NCBI RefSeq assembly: GCF_020832045.1
Contig: NZ_JAFIFK010000059.1
Location: 1-64,000, forward strand
Reading direction: 5' to 3'
DNA: 64,000 nt
From: Halomonas sp.
GTDB taxonomy: Bacteria; Pseudomonadota; Gammaproteobacteria; Pseudomonadales; Halomonadaceae
A program made the translations under genes and the position numbers. Within the stretch, counting starts at the first letter, position 1; each line of letters starts with the position of its first letter. The notes under the pieces are model-generated. The model did not search any database, was not told where the DNA came from, and saw nothing but the letters and a program-made list of their open reading frames with translations. Of the stretch, positions 38,117 through 47,986 are shown piece by piece.

Positions 38117-38866
38117 TCATGTCGAGGTTTTCAGTGGGAGCAGGCGTCGCCAATGGCGCCCTTCCAGGACTTCCAGCGGGCGGTAGGCTTCCTTGTAGGC
38201 CATTTTGCGGCATTCGCGGATCCAGTAGCCTAGATAGACGTGGGGCAAGCCCTCGCGGTAAGCCTGATTTGCCAGGCTCAGCACGGCATAAGTGCCCAAG
38301 GACCGACGCTCCAGATCAGCGTCCGGGTCGAAGAAGGTGTATATGGCCGAGAGCCCGTGTTCAAGACGATCGAAGGCCGCTACCGCCATGAGCCGCTCTC
38401 CCAGACGGAACTCGAGCAGTCGCGAATAGGGTTCATCCAGGGTAAGGAAGGTGCGGTATTGCTCGCGAGTTGGCGGGAACATGTCGCCGTCCCAATGACG
38501 CGTGCGTATGTAGCGTTCGTAAAGGGCGTAATGCTCGGGGTCGAACAGCGCAGGACGCTCAATCAGTTTCAGGTCGAGATTGCGTTTCGCGATTCGCCGC
38601 TGGCTGCGGCTGGGCTGAAAGTCGTCGACCGGTATGCGCACCGAGACGCAGGCGCTGCAGCCTTCGCAGTGCGGCCGGTAAAGGTGCCGGCCGCTGCGGC
38701 GAAAGCCAAGCAGGGCAAGCGAATCGTAGACCCCTTGACCGTGGGACTCTTGGGGGTCGAGGAACAGTGTCGTGGCTTCGTGCCCCTCGAGATAGCTGCA
38801 GGCATGAGGCACGGTCAGGAAGAAGCGCAGATCCCTGATCGGATGACGAGGCGTATTGCTGCTCAC
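38117..38866 (-). CDS. bpt: Aspartate/glutamate leucyltransferase (Bpt, ATE-like)
   Basis: Transfers Leu from Leu-tRNA to proteins with N-terminal Asp or Glu, creating ClpS-recognised N-degrons. It is 249 residues. The N-terminal Cys-rich ATE domain (HACSYLEGHEATTLFLDP, then HCEGCSACVSVRIPV) and C-terminal GNAT-like half (YLGYWIRECRKMAYKEAYRP) are clear. The start is GTG, preceded by AGGAGG at 8 bases. That SD overlaps the aat stop, so translation is coupled to aat. Often annotated arginyltransferase; bacterial members of this type are leucyltransferases. Confidence 0.93.
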   Translation of the reverse strand: MSSNTPRHPIRDLRFFLTVPHACSYLEGHEATTLFLDPQESHGQGVYDSLALLGFRRSGRHLYRPHCEGCSACVSVRIPVDDFQPSRSQRRIAKRNLDLKLIERPALFDPEHYALYERYIRTRHWDGDMFPPTREQYRTFLTLDEPYSRLLEFRLGERLMAVAAFDRLEHGLSAIYTFFDPDADLERRSLGTYAVLSLANQAYREGLPHVYLGYWIRECRKMAYKEAYRPLEVLEGRHWRRLLPLKTST

Positions 38867-38878
38867 GTGGGTCGCCTC

Positions 38879-39622
38879 CTAAGTAAAAGCGGTCAAGCTA
38901 TGGACGCGAGTTGGGTCTTCCGGCAGTGCCCAGCACGGTAGTGGGTAGTGGTCATCGCCATGACCGGGCGCCACCAGACATGATTCAAGATAGTTGATGA
39001 ACTCTGAGCGAGCGATGTCCCGTGCCCCGAGATTGGCCAGGTGCCGGGTATGCATCTGGCAATCGATCATGCGGCCACCACCGCTGCGCATGGCGTGAAC
39101 GAGGTGGACCAAGGCGACCTTCGACGCATCGCTGGTGCGGGAAAACATCGACTCACCGAAGAAAATGGACCCCATGGCAACTCCGTAGAGCCCGCCGACC
39201 AGCTCGTCGGCTTGCCATACTTCAACCGAGCGTGCGTAGCCGAGTCTCTGCAGCGCCATATAGGCGTTATGCATCTCCTTGGTGATCCAGGTGCCGGGCT
39301 GGCCTTGACGGGGGGCGGCGCAGGCGGCTACCACGGCTTCGAATGCCCTGTCGAAGGTGACATGAAAGCCACCGTTGCGCAGCTTCTTCGTCAGGCTGCG
39401 GGTGATGCGAAGCTCGTCGGGAAACAGCACCATGCGTGGATTGGGGCACCACCACAGAATCGGTTGATCGTCGCTGTACCAGGGGAAGATGCCATGGCGA
39501 TAGGCGGCCAGCAGCCATTCCGGCGTCAGTCCACCGCCAGCGGCCAGCAGGCCCGGGGGCTCACGCAGTGCCTCGGAGACGGGCGGGAAACGCACAGGAT
39601 GCGCGGGCAGCCAGGACAGCAT
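38879..39622 (-). CDS. aat: Leucyl/phenylalanyl-tRNA-protein transferase
   Basis: Adds Leu or Phe to proteins with N-terminal Lys or Arg, marking them for ClpS-ClpAP. At 247 residues it is close to the E. coli enzyme. [54 protein letters not shown] and [16 protein letters not shown] are all family signatures. I start at [10 protein letters not shown] because GAGGAG lies 10 bases upstream; longer starts run toward the ftsK promoter. Followed 12 bases later by bpt. Divergent from ftsK. No trxB lies between, unlike Pseudomonas as I recall it. Confidence 0.94.
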   Translation of the reverse strand: MLSWLPAHPVRFPPVSEALREPPGLLAAGGGLTPEWLLAAYRHGIFPWYSDDQPILWWCPNPRMVLFPDELRITRSLTKKLRNGGFHVTFDRAFEAVVAACAAPRQGQPGTWITKEMHNAYMALQRLGYARSVEVWQADELVGGLYGVAMGSIFFGESMFSRTSDASKVALVHLVHAMRSGGGRMIDCQMHTRHLANLGARDIARSEFINYLESCLVAPGHGDDHYPLPCWALPEDPTRVHSLTAFT

Positions 39623-39782
39623 TCGGATGGCGCTCCTCGTAAGCGTATTTCCCATAGTCTGCCGTCGCCGAGGATTTGGCTCAAGCGACTGTCGTGAGCA
39701 CTGGGCCGGGGCGGGTAGTACCGGTATGATGGCGGCTGAATTCATTCTGCTTCATGCAAGTCAAGGAAAGGCACCGCCTAAG

Positions 39783-42700
39783 ATGCGGTGCGAGGGGGTT
39801 GGCGAGTTGAGTGCAAAGGAAAAGGGCGCGCCGCGGCGCGCAACGGAGGAAAGCCCCCAGCAGCCGACCACACGCTTGGCGATTCATTTGCAGGGGGTGG
39901 CCCGGGAAGGGGCGACCATCGTACTGCTGGCGGCGTGCGTGTTCCTGCTGTTGGCACTGTTCAGCTATCAGCCTGCCGATCCCGGCTGGTCCCATCGCGG
40001 TCCGGAAACCGATGTCGATAACTGGATGGGACCGTTCGGCGCCTGGTTGGCCGATGTGCTGTACTCGCTGTTCGGTGCCAGCGCGCTGTGGTGGCCCGGC
40101 ATGCTGGGTTTTGCCGGCTGGTGGATGATTCGCACTCGGAGGGTACGGTTCGAGTGGGACTCCACGGCCGTTGCCGTGCGCCTGGGTGGCCTGGTACTCC
40201 TGCTGTTGGGCACCACCACGCTGGGTGCGCTGCATTTCTACAGCCCCGACAGCGTATTGCCCTACGCATCCGGGGGCATTCTAGGGGAGGGGCTGGTAGG
40301 CGCGCTGGTGCCGCTGGTGGAGTCGGGAGGTACCGGCTTGCTGGCCGTCGCGGCCATGCTATGCGGCTTTCCCCTGTTCACCGGACTCTCCTGGTTGGCG
40401 GTAATGGATGAGCTCGGGCATCGCATGCTGCGTCTATGGCGCTGGGCAGCCTCGCCATTCGGTCTGGTGCGTGACCGCCATGAGCCGCATTGGGATGAGG
40501 AGGAAAACCTGACCGACAACGAGCCGGAAGCGTTTGCCCAGGAAAGCGAGTCGCCTCGTCGCCGCTGGCGTTTCTGGCAGCGCCGTAATGCCAAGGCCGA
40601 CGGTCAGGCACCATCGCTGCGCGAGCCGGGCTTGGAGCCCACCTTCGGTAACGATGGTGAAACCGATATCCCGTGGGACGTGCCCGAGCGTACGCCCTCG
40701 GCAAAGCGTCCCGAGGCCGCCTACACGGCACGGCAGGAGGAGACGGCCGTTACCAAGCCCCCTGCTGGCGTGCCGCCGGCATCGAAGCCTGGCGACGACG
40801 CGCGACCCCTTGCTGCGGCTGCACTGAAAGCCAGCCGTGACGACGACCCACCCCCCGCCGCGGCCATGCCCCTGCGGGCCACGGAGGAAGCGGAATCGCC
40901 CGCCCCCGTCGCGGTGCCGCCACCCGGTATGCAGCCGGCCGACCCCGTCGTGGCGCCGCCGGCCCAGACACGTGAAGCCACGATGCGCGACAAGGGACAT
41001 GGGGAGAAGCGGCGCGAGCCCGGACTGGGCGACCAGCCTCAGCAGGAACCTGCCGACGCTCAAGAGCCGCGCCTGAATTGGAACGATATCGGTGGTGACG
41101 AGTACGAGGAGGACGGCGAGATCCAGGAAGAGGACGTCACGGCGGCCGATCCGGTTTCTCCGGTTCAGGCGGCGCCTGACTCCGACGTGCGCCCAGCCGC
41201 CTACGGCGACCAGGCGGAGGGGCTGCGTGCCTGGCGTGAGTCGAGCGAAAAAGTGTCCACCGCCGAAGCCGACGCAGCGGATGAAGGGGAAGACAAGGGC
41301 CGCCTGGCTACCGCCGAGCAGGCACGCGCCGCGGCTGCCGAGCCCGATGGCCCAACCCTGTGGACGGTAGAGCACCTGCAGAGTCAGCGCCCCGTGCTGG
41401 ACGACATGCCGGAGCCGGACGGTGAGCTGCCCAGCCTGCGTCTGCTCACGCCGGCTGAACCGCATCAGCAGAACTATACCGAACAGCAGCTGGCCGACAT
41501 GGCCGAGCTGCTCGAGACGCGGCTACGCGAATACGGCGTAAAGGCCGAGGTGGTGAATACGTGGCCGGGCCCGGTCATCACCCGCTTCGAGATCAAGCCT
41601 GCCGCCGGTGTGAAAGTGTCCAAGATCAGCAACCTGGCCAAGGATCTGGCGCGCTCGCTGATGGTCAAGAGCGTGCGTGTGGTAGAGGTGATTCCCGGAC
41701 GACCCACGGTGGGCATCGAAATTCCCAACCCGCACCGGGCCATGATCCGCCTGCGCGAGGTGATCGACTCCGACCGCTACCAGCAGGAAGCCTCGGCGCT
41801 GACCATGGCACTGGGCCAGGATATCGGCGGTAGCCCGGTAGTGGCCAACCTGGGCAAGATGCCTCACCTGCTGGTGGCCGGAACCACCGGCTCGGGCAAG
41901 TCGGTCGGGGTCAACGCCATGCTGATCTCGATGCTGCTCAAGGCGACTCCGCAGGAGCTGCGCCTGATCATGGTCGATCCCAAGATGCTCGAGCTGTCGG
42001 TGTACGACGGGATCCCGCACCTGCTGGCGCCTGTCGTCACCGACATGAAGGAAGCGGCCAATGGCCTGCGCTGGTGCGTGGCCGAGATGGAGCGGCGCTA
42101 CAAGCTGATGGCAGCCATGGGGGTGCGCAACATCGCCGGCTTCAATGGCAAGCTCGATGAGGCCGAACGCGCCGGTGCTCAGGTAGCCGATCCGCTGTGG
42201 GAGCCCCAGCCCTGGGAGATGCACGAACCGCCACCGGTACTGGAGAAGCTGCCTTATATCGTGGTGGTGATCGACGAATTCGCCGACATGTTCATGATCG
42301 TCGGCAAGAAGGTCGAAGAGCTGATCGCACGTTTGGCGCAGAAGGCCCGTGCCGCCGGTATCCACCTGATTCTAGCCACGCAGCGCCCCTCGGTGGACGT
42401 GGTCACCGGCTTGATCAAGGCCAACATTCCCACGCGCATGGCCTTCCAGGTGTCGTCCAAGGTCGATTCGCGCACCATTCTCGATCAGGGCGGTGCCGAA
42501 AACCTGCTGGGCCACGGTGACATGCTCTACCTGCCCGCTGGTTCGGGGTTGCCGACCCGCGTTCACGGCGCCTTCGTCGACGACGACGAAGTGCACCGCG
42601 TGGTCGAGGATTGGAAACGTCGCGGCGAGCCGGAATACATCGATGAAATCCTTGCCGGAGGAGTTACTGCCGATGCCCTGACAGGGCTCGAAGCCGACGG

Positions 42701-42926
42701 TGGAGAAGGGGGTGGTGACGCGGAGCAGGACGCGCTCTACGACGAAGCGGTTCAGTTCGTTACCGAGAGTCGACGTGCTTCTATCTCGGCAGTGCAGCGT
42801 CGCTTCAAGATCGGCTACAACCGTGCCGCTCGTCTGGTAGAAGCCATGGAAGCGGCCGGCGTGGTCTCCTCGATGGGCACCAATGGCGGCCGCGAAGTGC
42901 TGGCGCCGCCACCGGTGGGTAACTGA
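39783..42926 (+). CDS. ftsK: DNA translocase FtsK
   Basis: Septal DNA pump that segregates chromosome ends and activates XerCD. It has an N-terminal domain with four or five membrane segments ([20 protein letters not shown] onward), a long Pro/Ala/Glu-rich linker from roughly residue 200 to 560, and a C-terminal motor with Walker [17 protein letters not shown] near 700 and Walker [13 protein letters not shown]. The gamma domain ([20 protein letters not shown]) binds KOPS sites. Length about 1047. The start is uncertain: ATG 39783 used here; TTG 39807 has a better SD (GAGGGGG). Divergent from aat; lolA follows. Confidence 0.95.
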   Translation: MRCEGVGELSAKEKGAPRRATEESPQQPTTRLAIHLQGVAREGATIVLLAACVFLLLALFSYQPADPGWSHRGPETDVDNWMGPFGAWLADVLYSLFGASALWWPGMLGFAGWWMIRTRRVRFEWDSTAVAVRLGGLVLLLLGTTTLGALHFYSPDSVLPYASGGILGEGLVGALVPLVESGGTGLLAVAAMLCGFPLFTGLSWLAVMDELGHRMLRLWRWAASPFGLVRDRHEPHWDEEENLTDNEPEAFAQESESPRRRWRFWQRRNAKADGQAPSLREPGLEPTFGNDGETDIPWDVPERTPSAKRPEAAYTARQEETAVTKPPAGVPPASKPGDDARPLAAAALKASRDDDPPPAAAMPLRATEEAESPAPVAVPPPGMQPADPVVAPPAQTREATMRDKGHGEKRREPGLGDQPQQEPADAQEPRLNWNDIGGDEYEEDGEIQEEDVTAADPVSPVQAAPDSDVRPAAYGDQAEGLRAWRESSEKVSTAEADAADEGEDKGRLATAEQARAAAAEPDGPTLWTVEHLQSQRPVLDDMPEPDGELPSLRLLTPAEPHQQNYTEQQLADMAELLETRLREYGVKAEVVNTWPGPVITRFEIKPAAGVKVSKISNLAKDLARSLMVKSVRVVEVIPGRPTVGIEIPNPHRAMIRLREVIDSDRYQQEASALTMALGQDIGGSPVVANLGKMPHLLVAGTTGSGKSVGVNAMLISMLLKATPQELRLIMVDPKMLELSVYDGIPHLLAPVVTDMKEAANGLRWCVAEMERRYKLMAAMGVRNIAGFNGKLDEAERAGAQVADPLWEPQPWEMHEPPPVLEKLPYIVVVIDEFADMFMIVGKKVEELIARLAQKARAAGIHLILATQRPSVDVVTGLIKANIPTRMAFQVSSKVDSRTILDQGGAENLLGHGDMLYLPAGSGLPTRVHGAFVDDDEVHRVVEDWKRRGEPEYIDEILAGGVTADALTGLEADGGEGGGDAEQDALYDEAVQFVTESRRASISAVQRRFKIGYNRAARLVEAMEAAGVVSSMGTNGGREVLAPPPVGN

Positions 42927-43053
42927 CGCTGGCGTCGGTTACCGCCGACAACCATGCAGCAATCATGAAAGCGTCGGCGCATATGCAACCCGCCGGTGCG
43001 AAGCGGGTCCGAATGACAGGATCCATTCAGGACCTTCGTTAGGGAGAGACATG

Positions 43054-43683
43054 ATGAGCGTTAAGAAGACACTGACTGCATTGGCCCTTACCCTTGTCAT
43101 GCCGGCAGCTGCCTTGGCCAGTGAAGGTGCCGATCGCCTGACTCGCATGCTGGAGCCGCTGGAGACCTACGAGGCTCGCTTCGAGCAGTTGATTCTCGAT
43201 GGCAGCGGCGAGCGCCTGCAACAGGCAAACGGGCAGATGTGGCTGTCACGTCCTGGCAAATTCCGCTGGGAGGTCAACGCCCCCTATCAGCAGGAAGTGA
43301 TCTCGGATGGCAGTGAGGTCTATCTCTACGATCCCGACCTGGAGCAGGTCACCGTTCAGGCCCTCGACCAGCGGGTTACCCACACCCCGGCGTTGCTGCT
43401 TTCCGGCAGTGCCCGCGAGCTGACCGAAAGCTACGAGGTCACGCGCCAGCAGCAGGGCGGTAACGAGACGTTCCGGCTGGTGCCCAAGTCGCCCGATACG
43501 CTGTTCGAAGAACTGCAGATGACCTTCCGCAGCGAACGGCTTGCGGCGCTGCAGATGATCGACAGCACCGGTCAGGAAACCGTCATCGAGTTCAGCGACG
43601 TGCGGACCAACCATGCCATCGACGAGAGCCGTTTCGCCTTTCAGATCCCCGAAGGAACCGATGTGATCCGCGATACGCAGTGA
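43054..43683 (+). CDS. lolA: Outer-membrane lipoprotein carrier protein LolA
   Basis: Periplasmic chaperone carrying lipoproteins from LolCDE to LolB. A signal peptide (KKTLTALALTLVMPAAALA) precedes the mature chain. LolA features are YEARFEQLILDGSGERLQQA, the Arg-containing MWLSRPGKFRWEVNAPYQQ and DSTGQETVIEFSDVRTNHA. It is 209 residues; a second ATG lies one codon upstream (43051) and both are served by AGGGAGAG. It follows ftsK on the same strand after about 125 bases. Confidence 0.93.
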   Translation: MSVKKTLTALALTLVMPAAALASEGADRLTRMLEPLETYEARFEQLILDGSGERLQQANGQMWLSRPGKFRWEVNAPYQQEVISDGSEVYLYDPDLEQVTVQALDQRVTHTPALLLSGSARELTESYEVTRQQQGGNETFRLVPKSPDTLFEELQMTFRSERLAALQMIDSTGQETVIEFSDVRTNHAIDESRFAFQIPEGTDVIRDTQ

Positions 43684-43697
43684 GTCCAAGCCCAGCC

Positions 43698-43726
43698 CGA
43701 AAGCGCCGCCCTTGAGGCGGCGTTTT
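43698..43726. terminator. Bidirectional terminator between lolA and rarA
   Basis: A CGCCGCC stem with loop CTTGA and its complement is flanked by GAAAG on one side and TTTTC on the other. It lies between the convergent lolA and rarA stops. Confidence 0.8.
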
Positions 43727-43731
43727 CAATT

Positions 43732-45078
43732 CTATTGGCTTTCGCCGCCGTCAGCCTGGGCATCCAGCTCGGCGCGCCAGGCCATCAGCTGGGCGTAGCG
43801 TTTCTCCTGGCCATGGTCGCTGGGCCGGTAGAACGCCTCGTGGGCCAAGTCCTCAGGCCAACAGTCGTGGGCGCTGCCGGCCGGGTAGCCTTGCGGCTCA
43901 TTGTGCGCGTAGCGATAGCCGTGGCCGTGCCCCAGCGACTCCATCAGCTTGGTCGGAGCGTTGCGCAGATAGGTGGGTACTTCCAGGCGCGGTTGAGCGG
44001 CGACGTAGGCCTTGGCGCGCTTCCAGGCCTGATCGATGGCGTTGCTCTTGGGGGCGATGGAAAGATGGATGGCGGCATGGGCAATGGCGCGCTGACCCTC
44101 GTAGTCGCCCAGGCGCAGGTAGGCGTCCCAGGCTGCCATGACCAGCGGCAAGGCGCGCGGGTCGGCGTTGCCCACGTCTTCCGAAGCGATAGCCGCCAGC
44201 CGACGTACCACGTCGAGTGGGTCGCCCCCGCCTTGCATGAAGCGGGCGATATACAACAGGGCGGCATCCGGGCGCGATGAGCGCACCGATTTGTGAATCG
44301 CCGACAGCAGGTCGTAATAGTAATCGCCCTGCTTGTCGAAGGCGCTGGCCGTGTGGCCAAGGGCGGCATTCAGCGCTTCACGTGGCAGGCGCTCGGCGTC
44401 TCCTTCGGGCACGGTAAAGTCGCAGGCGGTCTCGAGCATGCCCAAGGCGCGCCGAGCGTCGCCGGCGGCGGCACGGGCGAGTATTTCCAGTACCTCGTCG
44501 TCGGCAATGATGTGGCGCTTTCCCAGGCCGCGCTCATCGTCCTGTAGCGCGCGTTGCATCACCTCGACGAGCTCGCCTTCGTCCAGCGAGGTGAGCACGT
44601 GTACACGAGCACGCGATAGCAGGGCGGAATTGACCTCGAACGAGGGGTTCTCGGTGGTAGCGCCGATCAGCGTCAGCAGCCCTGACTCAACGTGGGGCAG
44701 CAGTGCGTCCTGTTGGCTCTTGTTGAGGCGGTGGATCTCGTCGAGGAAGAGCAGTGTGGGGCGTCCCTGACCCTGCATGGCCCGAGCCCTATCGACGGCG
44801 GCCCGTATATCCTTGACGCCAGCCATCACCGCCGAGAGTCGCTCCAGGCTGGCGCCGGAGTGTTCAGCGAGAATCTCGGCCAGAGTGGTCTTGCCGGTAC
44901 CGGGTGGGCCCCACAGGATCATCGAGCGCACGCTGCCGGCTTCGGCCATGCGCCGAAGCGGCTTGCCCGGTCCGACCAGCGCCTGCTGGCCGACATAATC
45001 GTCCAGGTGGCGCGGACGCATGCGGTAGGCCAGCGGTGCGGATTCGTCAGGCGCCTGACCGAACAGATCCATGCGCAT
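43732..45078 (-). CDS. rarA: Replication-associated recombination protein A (RarA/MgsA)
   Basis: AAA+ ATPase of the clamp-loader/RuvB branch, acting at stalled forks in the cytoplasm. It is 448 residues. Motifs are RPRHLDDYVGQQALVGPGKP at the N-terminus, Walker A ILWGPPGTGKTTLAEILA, Walker B LLFLDEIHRLNKSQQD, sensor 1 GATTENPSFEVNSALLSRA, and the C-terminal tetramerisation region with KSVRSSRPDAALLYIARF. Family length and the lolA linkage match other gammaproteobacteria. serS, which follows in many relatives, is not here. Confidence 0.95.
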   Translation of the reverse strand: MRMDLFGQAPDESAPLAYRMRPRHLDDYVGQQALVGPGKPLRRMAEAGSVRSMILWGPPGTGKTTLAEILAEHSGASLERLSAVMAGVKDIRAAVDRARAMQGQGRPTLLFLDEIHRLNKSQQDALLPHVESGLLTLIGATTENPSFEVNSALLSRARVHVLTSLDEGELVEVMQRALQDDERGLGKRHIIADDEVLEILARAAAGDARRALGMLETACDFTVPEGDAERLPREALNAALGHTASAFDKQGDYYYDLLSAIHKSVRSSRPDAALLYIARFMQGGGDPLDVVRRLAAIASEDVGNADPRALPLVMAAWDAYLRLGDYEGQRAIAHAAIHLSIAPKSNAIDQAWKRAKAYVAAQPRLEVPTYLRNAPTKLMESLGHGHGYRYAHNEPQGYPAGSAHDCWPEDLAHEAFYRPSDHGQEKRYAQLMAWRAELDAQADGGESQ

Positions 45079-45208
45079 ACTCCTTCCTGATTGAAAATTC
45101 GACCTTGGATGGTGTGCGGAACCGGGATAAACGGTCTAGGGTGACTGAACCTGCTCCCGTCCCACGACTCCAACACTATACCCGCTCATCGTTAGAGGAG
45201 GCCTCGAC

Positions 45209-45760
45209 ATGCCCATGCTGACCCAGCTGCGTCAGGATCATGCCAATATGGCGCGCATGTTGCACGTGCTTCAGCTCAAGCAGAAGGCTCTTGCTGCCGG
45301 AGAAAGGCCCAACTTTCAGTTGGTTCGTGAAGTCGTCGATTACATTCTCGACTACATGGAGGGGTTCACCGTTCCCCTGGAGCGTGTCTGCTCGGAGCGG
45401 CTTCAGGCCCTGGCTCCCGAGACCAGGGACCTGACGGAACGGCTGTCCAGCGACTACCAGGCGCTGCGTCGGCGCCTGATTCGGCTTTCCAACGATATCG
45501 ATATGATATTGATGGATGCCGTCATGCCGATGGATCGCTTTGCCGCAGACCTCAAGGCCTACCTCGAAGCTCATCGAACCTATCTTCGCGATGAGCGGGA
45601 ACTGCTGTTCCCGCTGATTCGCGAGCATTTCAATGATCGCGACCTGGAGCTTCTGGCCCAGGCCCTGCCTGAGGGGGCTGCGGCCCAGTTGGAGCGGCTG
45701 CAGGAGGCGTATCCGGAACTTTACGCCGAACTGCGAGAAACCGCCGAGCCGGCTGCCTGA
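45209..45760 (+). CDS. Hemerythrin-like helical protein lacking most iron ligands
   Basis: A 183-residue all-helical cytoplasmic protein. The N-terminus LRQDHANMARMLHVLQ is the hemerythrin/HHE start, with its first His. Where relatives have YxHHPKED it has FTVPLERV, the third-helix His region is SSDYQALRRR, and the last HxxxEE-FP motif is YLRDERELLFPLI with Tyr at the His position. So about four of five expected His ligands are missing, while acidic positions remain. It probably does not bind a di-iron centre. AGGAGG precedes the ATG. A stand-alone gene between rarA and murI. Confidence 0.75.
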   Translation: MPMLTQLRQDHANMARMLHVLQLKQKALAAGERPNFQLVREVVDYILDYMEGFTVPLERVCSERLQALAPETRDLTERLSSDYQALRRRLIRLSNDIDMILMDAVMPMDRFAADLKAYLEAHRTYLRDERELLFPLIREHFNDRDLELLAQALPEGAAAQLERLQEAYPELYAELRETAEPAA

Positions 45761-45801
45761 GGCCCGCTGGCGAAACGAGGGCTTCAGCTCGCTCGGCATG
45801 C

Positions 45802-45810
45802 TGCTAGAAT
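45802..45810 (+). promoter_or_regulatory. Extended -10 promoter candidate for murI
   Basis: TGCTAGAAT (TG-N-TAGAAT) lies about 48 bases before the murI ATG. No clear -35 is seen. Confidence 0.35.
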
Positions 45811-45858
45811 AGGGTCCCTTCGTAGCAGCCGAGCGAGTCTCATGATCGCCGTTTCGCC

Positions 45859-46635
45859 ATGCCCGGCCCGATACTGATCTTCGATTCCGGCGTCGGCGGT
45901 CTATCCGTCGTATCGCATTTGCGGCACCGTTTACCCGGCGCCGCGCTCATCTATGCCTGCGACAATGCCATGCTGCCCTACGGACTCCGGCCCGATGAAT
46001 GGCTGGTGGCACGTATCCTGGCAGTTTGCCAGGCTGCCGTGGCCGCCAGCGGCTGCAGTGTGTTGGTGGTGGCCTGTAACACGGCCAGTACGTTGGCCCT
46101 CGATGCCCTGCGTACCCATCTGTCGGTGCCGGTGGTGGGTACCGTGCCGGCGATCAAGCCTGCAGCGGCCGTGAGCCGTAGCCGGCACATCGGGCTGCTG
46201 GCGACCAGTGCCACCGTAGCGCGCCCCTATACCGACCGGCTGATCGAAACCTTCGCCAGCGATTGTCGCGTGACGCGGGTGGCCGCCGACCCCCTGGTAC
46301 ACGAGACCGAGCGTCTGCTGGCAGGAGAGCAACCCGACCAGTCCATCATCGATCGTGTGACGGCCCCGCTCTGGGAAACCGCCGACCTCGATACCGTGGT
46401 GCTTGGCTGCACTCATTTTCCGCTGCTCGGCGAGCGTCTCGTTGCCGCAGCCCCGAGGCCTGTCCGCCTGATCGACTCCAGCGAAGCCATTGCCCGGCGC
46501 ACCGCCCAAGTCACGATTGAGCCAGCGCCTGCTGTCGGCCGCGATCGCAGCCTGGCCACGGCCCCCGACGCCAGGCTGGCTCGAGCGGTGGCCACTCTGG
46601 GCTTCGATGAACCGCGCCTGCTGATCGTCGGCTGA
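45859..46635 (+). CDS. murI: Glutamate racemase
   Basis: Makes D-glutamate for peptidoglycan. Two catalytic Cys are present, in VVACNTASTLALDAL and VLGCTHFPLLGERL. The N-terminal ILIFDSGVGGLSVVSHLR and GTVPAIKPAAAVSRSRHIGL are also standard. It is 258 residues, slightly short. No good SD is seen before this ATG, so the start carries some doubt, but the N-terminal motif begins at once. It is followed by trmA after 41 bases on the same strand. Confidence 0.94.
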   Translation: MPGPILIFDSGVGGLSVVSHLRHRLPGAALIYACDNAMLPYGLRPDEWLVARILAVCQAAVAASGCSVLVVACNTASTLALDALRTHLSVPVVGTVPAIKPAAAVSRSRHIGLLATSATVARPYTDRLIETFASDCRVTRVAADPLVHETERLLAGEQPDQSIIDRVTAPLWETADLDTVVLGCTHFPLLGERLVAAAPRPVRLIDSSEAIARRTAQVTIEPAPAVGRDRSLATAPDARLARAVATLGFDEPRLLIVG

Positions 46636-46676
46636 CTCCCTTTACCCTTTCCATCCTGCCCACGACAGGAGATGCC

Positions 46677-47786
46677 GTGTCCATTCCCGTTGTCGACCCC
46701 GAACGCTACGACCAGCAGCTGACGGCCAAGCGCGAGCGTATTCGTCAGCAATTCAAGCGTTTCGCCCCGCCTGAGCTTGAAGTCTTTCCCTCGCCGCCGA
46801 GCCATTATCGCCAGCGCTGCGAGTTTCGCCTGTGGCACGAGGGCGAGGATCTCTACTACGCCATGTTCGAAGTCGATCCCGATGACCCGAAGCAGAAACG
46901 CGTGATTCGGCTGGATGACTATCCGGTGGCGAGCCGGCGCATCAATGAACTCATGCCGAGCCTGCGAGAGGCGCTGCTGGAATGCGAGGTGTTGCGTCGG
47001 CGGCTGTTCCAGGTCGAGTTTCTGACCACGCTCTCGGGAGAGGCTTTGGTCACGCTGATCTATCACCGCCAGCTGGATAGCGTATGGGAAGAAGAGGCCC
47101 GGCGACTTCAGCAGCGCCTTGATATAAGCCTCATCGGTCGGGCGCGCAAGCAGCGCCTGGTGCTCGACCGCGACCATGTCTGGGAACGGCTGGACGTGGA
47201 AGGGCGTACCTTTCACTACCAGCAGGTGGAAAACAGCTTCACCCAGCCCAACGCCCAGGTCAGCCGTGCCATGCTGACCTGGGCCCGAGACGTCACCCGA
47301 GACAGTCAGACGAGCGACCTGGTAGAGCTCTACTGCGGCAACGGCAACTTCACCGTGGCTCTGGCCGAGAATTTCCGCCGGGTGCTCGCCACCGAGATCT
47401 CGCGCACCTCCGTCGCCAGTGCGCAACAGAACCTGGTGGCCAACGGCATCGATAACGCGGTGGTGGGGCGCATGTCGGCGGAGGAGTTTGCCGCTGCGCT
47501 CAAGGGCGACAAGAGCGGCAGGCGAGTCGAGGAAATGGCGCTTGAGGATTATGGCTTTTCCACCGTGCTGGTGGACCCCCCGCGGGCCGGCCTAGACGAG
47601 GCCAGCTGCCGTCAGCTGAGCGAATACTCGCGAGTCGTCTATATTTCATGCAACCCGGATACGTTGGAGCAAAACCTCGAGTCGCTGAGCCGCACTCATC
47701 GGATTGCCCGTTTCGCCTTGTTCGATCAGTTCCCCTGGACCCATCACTGTGAATGCGGTGTGCTGCTGGAGAAGAGGGAAACCTGA
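46677..47786 (+). CDS. trmA: tRNA (uracil-5-)-methyltransferase
   Basis: SAM-dependent enzyme making ribothymidine at position 54 of tRNAs. At 369 residues it is TrmA-sized. YRQRCEFRLWHEGEDLYYAM is the N-terminal motif, VELYCGNGNFTVALAENF binds SAM, VLVDPPRAGLDEASC and VVYISCNPDTLEQNLESL carry the nucleophile Cys, and HHCECGVLLEKR ends the protein. It starts at GTG with CAGGAGA upstream. It has no Fe-S cluster Cys set, unlike RlmD. It probably shares a transcript with murI. Confidence 0.95.
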   Translation: MSIPVVDPERYDQQLTAKRERIRQQFKRFAPPELEVFPSPPSHYRQRCEFRLWHEGEDLYYAMFEVDPDDPKQKRVIRLDDYPVASRRINELMPSLREALLECEVLRRRLFQVEFLTTLSGEALVTLIYHRQLDSVWEEEARRLQQRLDISLIGRARKQRLVLDRDHVWERLDVEGRTFHYQQVENSFTQPNAQVSRAMLTWARDVTRDSQTSDLVELYCGNGNFTVALAENFRRVLATEISRTSVASAQQNLVANGIDNAVVGRMSAEEFAAALKGDKSGRRVEEMALEDYGFSTVLVDPPRAGLDEASCRQLSEYSRVVYISCNPDTLEQNLESLSRTHRIARFALFDQFPWTHHCECGVLLEKRET

Positions 47787-47986
47787 TGACCTTGCACCTG
47801 AAGGAAGCGGTGTTTGTCAAGTAGCGTAACGTTCGGTGCCGATGCACAAGCGACATGCACCATGAGAAGGCTGGCAAGTCGATAGGGTGTGGCGCAGCGC
47901 TGAAGTAAGCTTCCCGACACGTGGCCGCAGGTCACGCCGATTCTTTCCCAGGGCCGAGACACGGCCCCAGGCAGCCGAGGTGAGGG

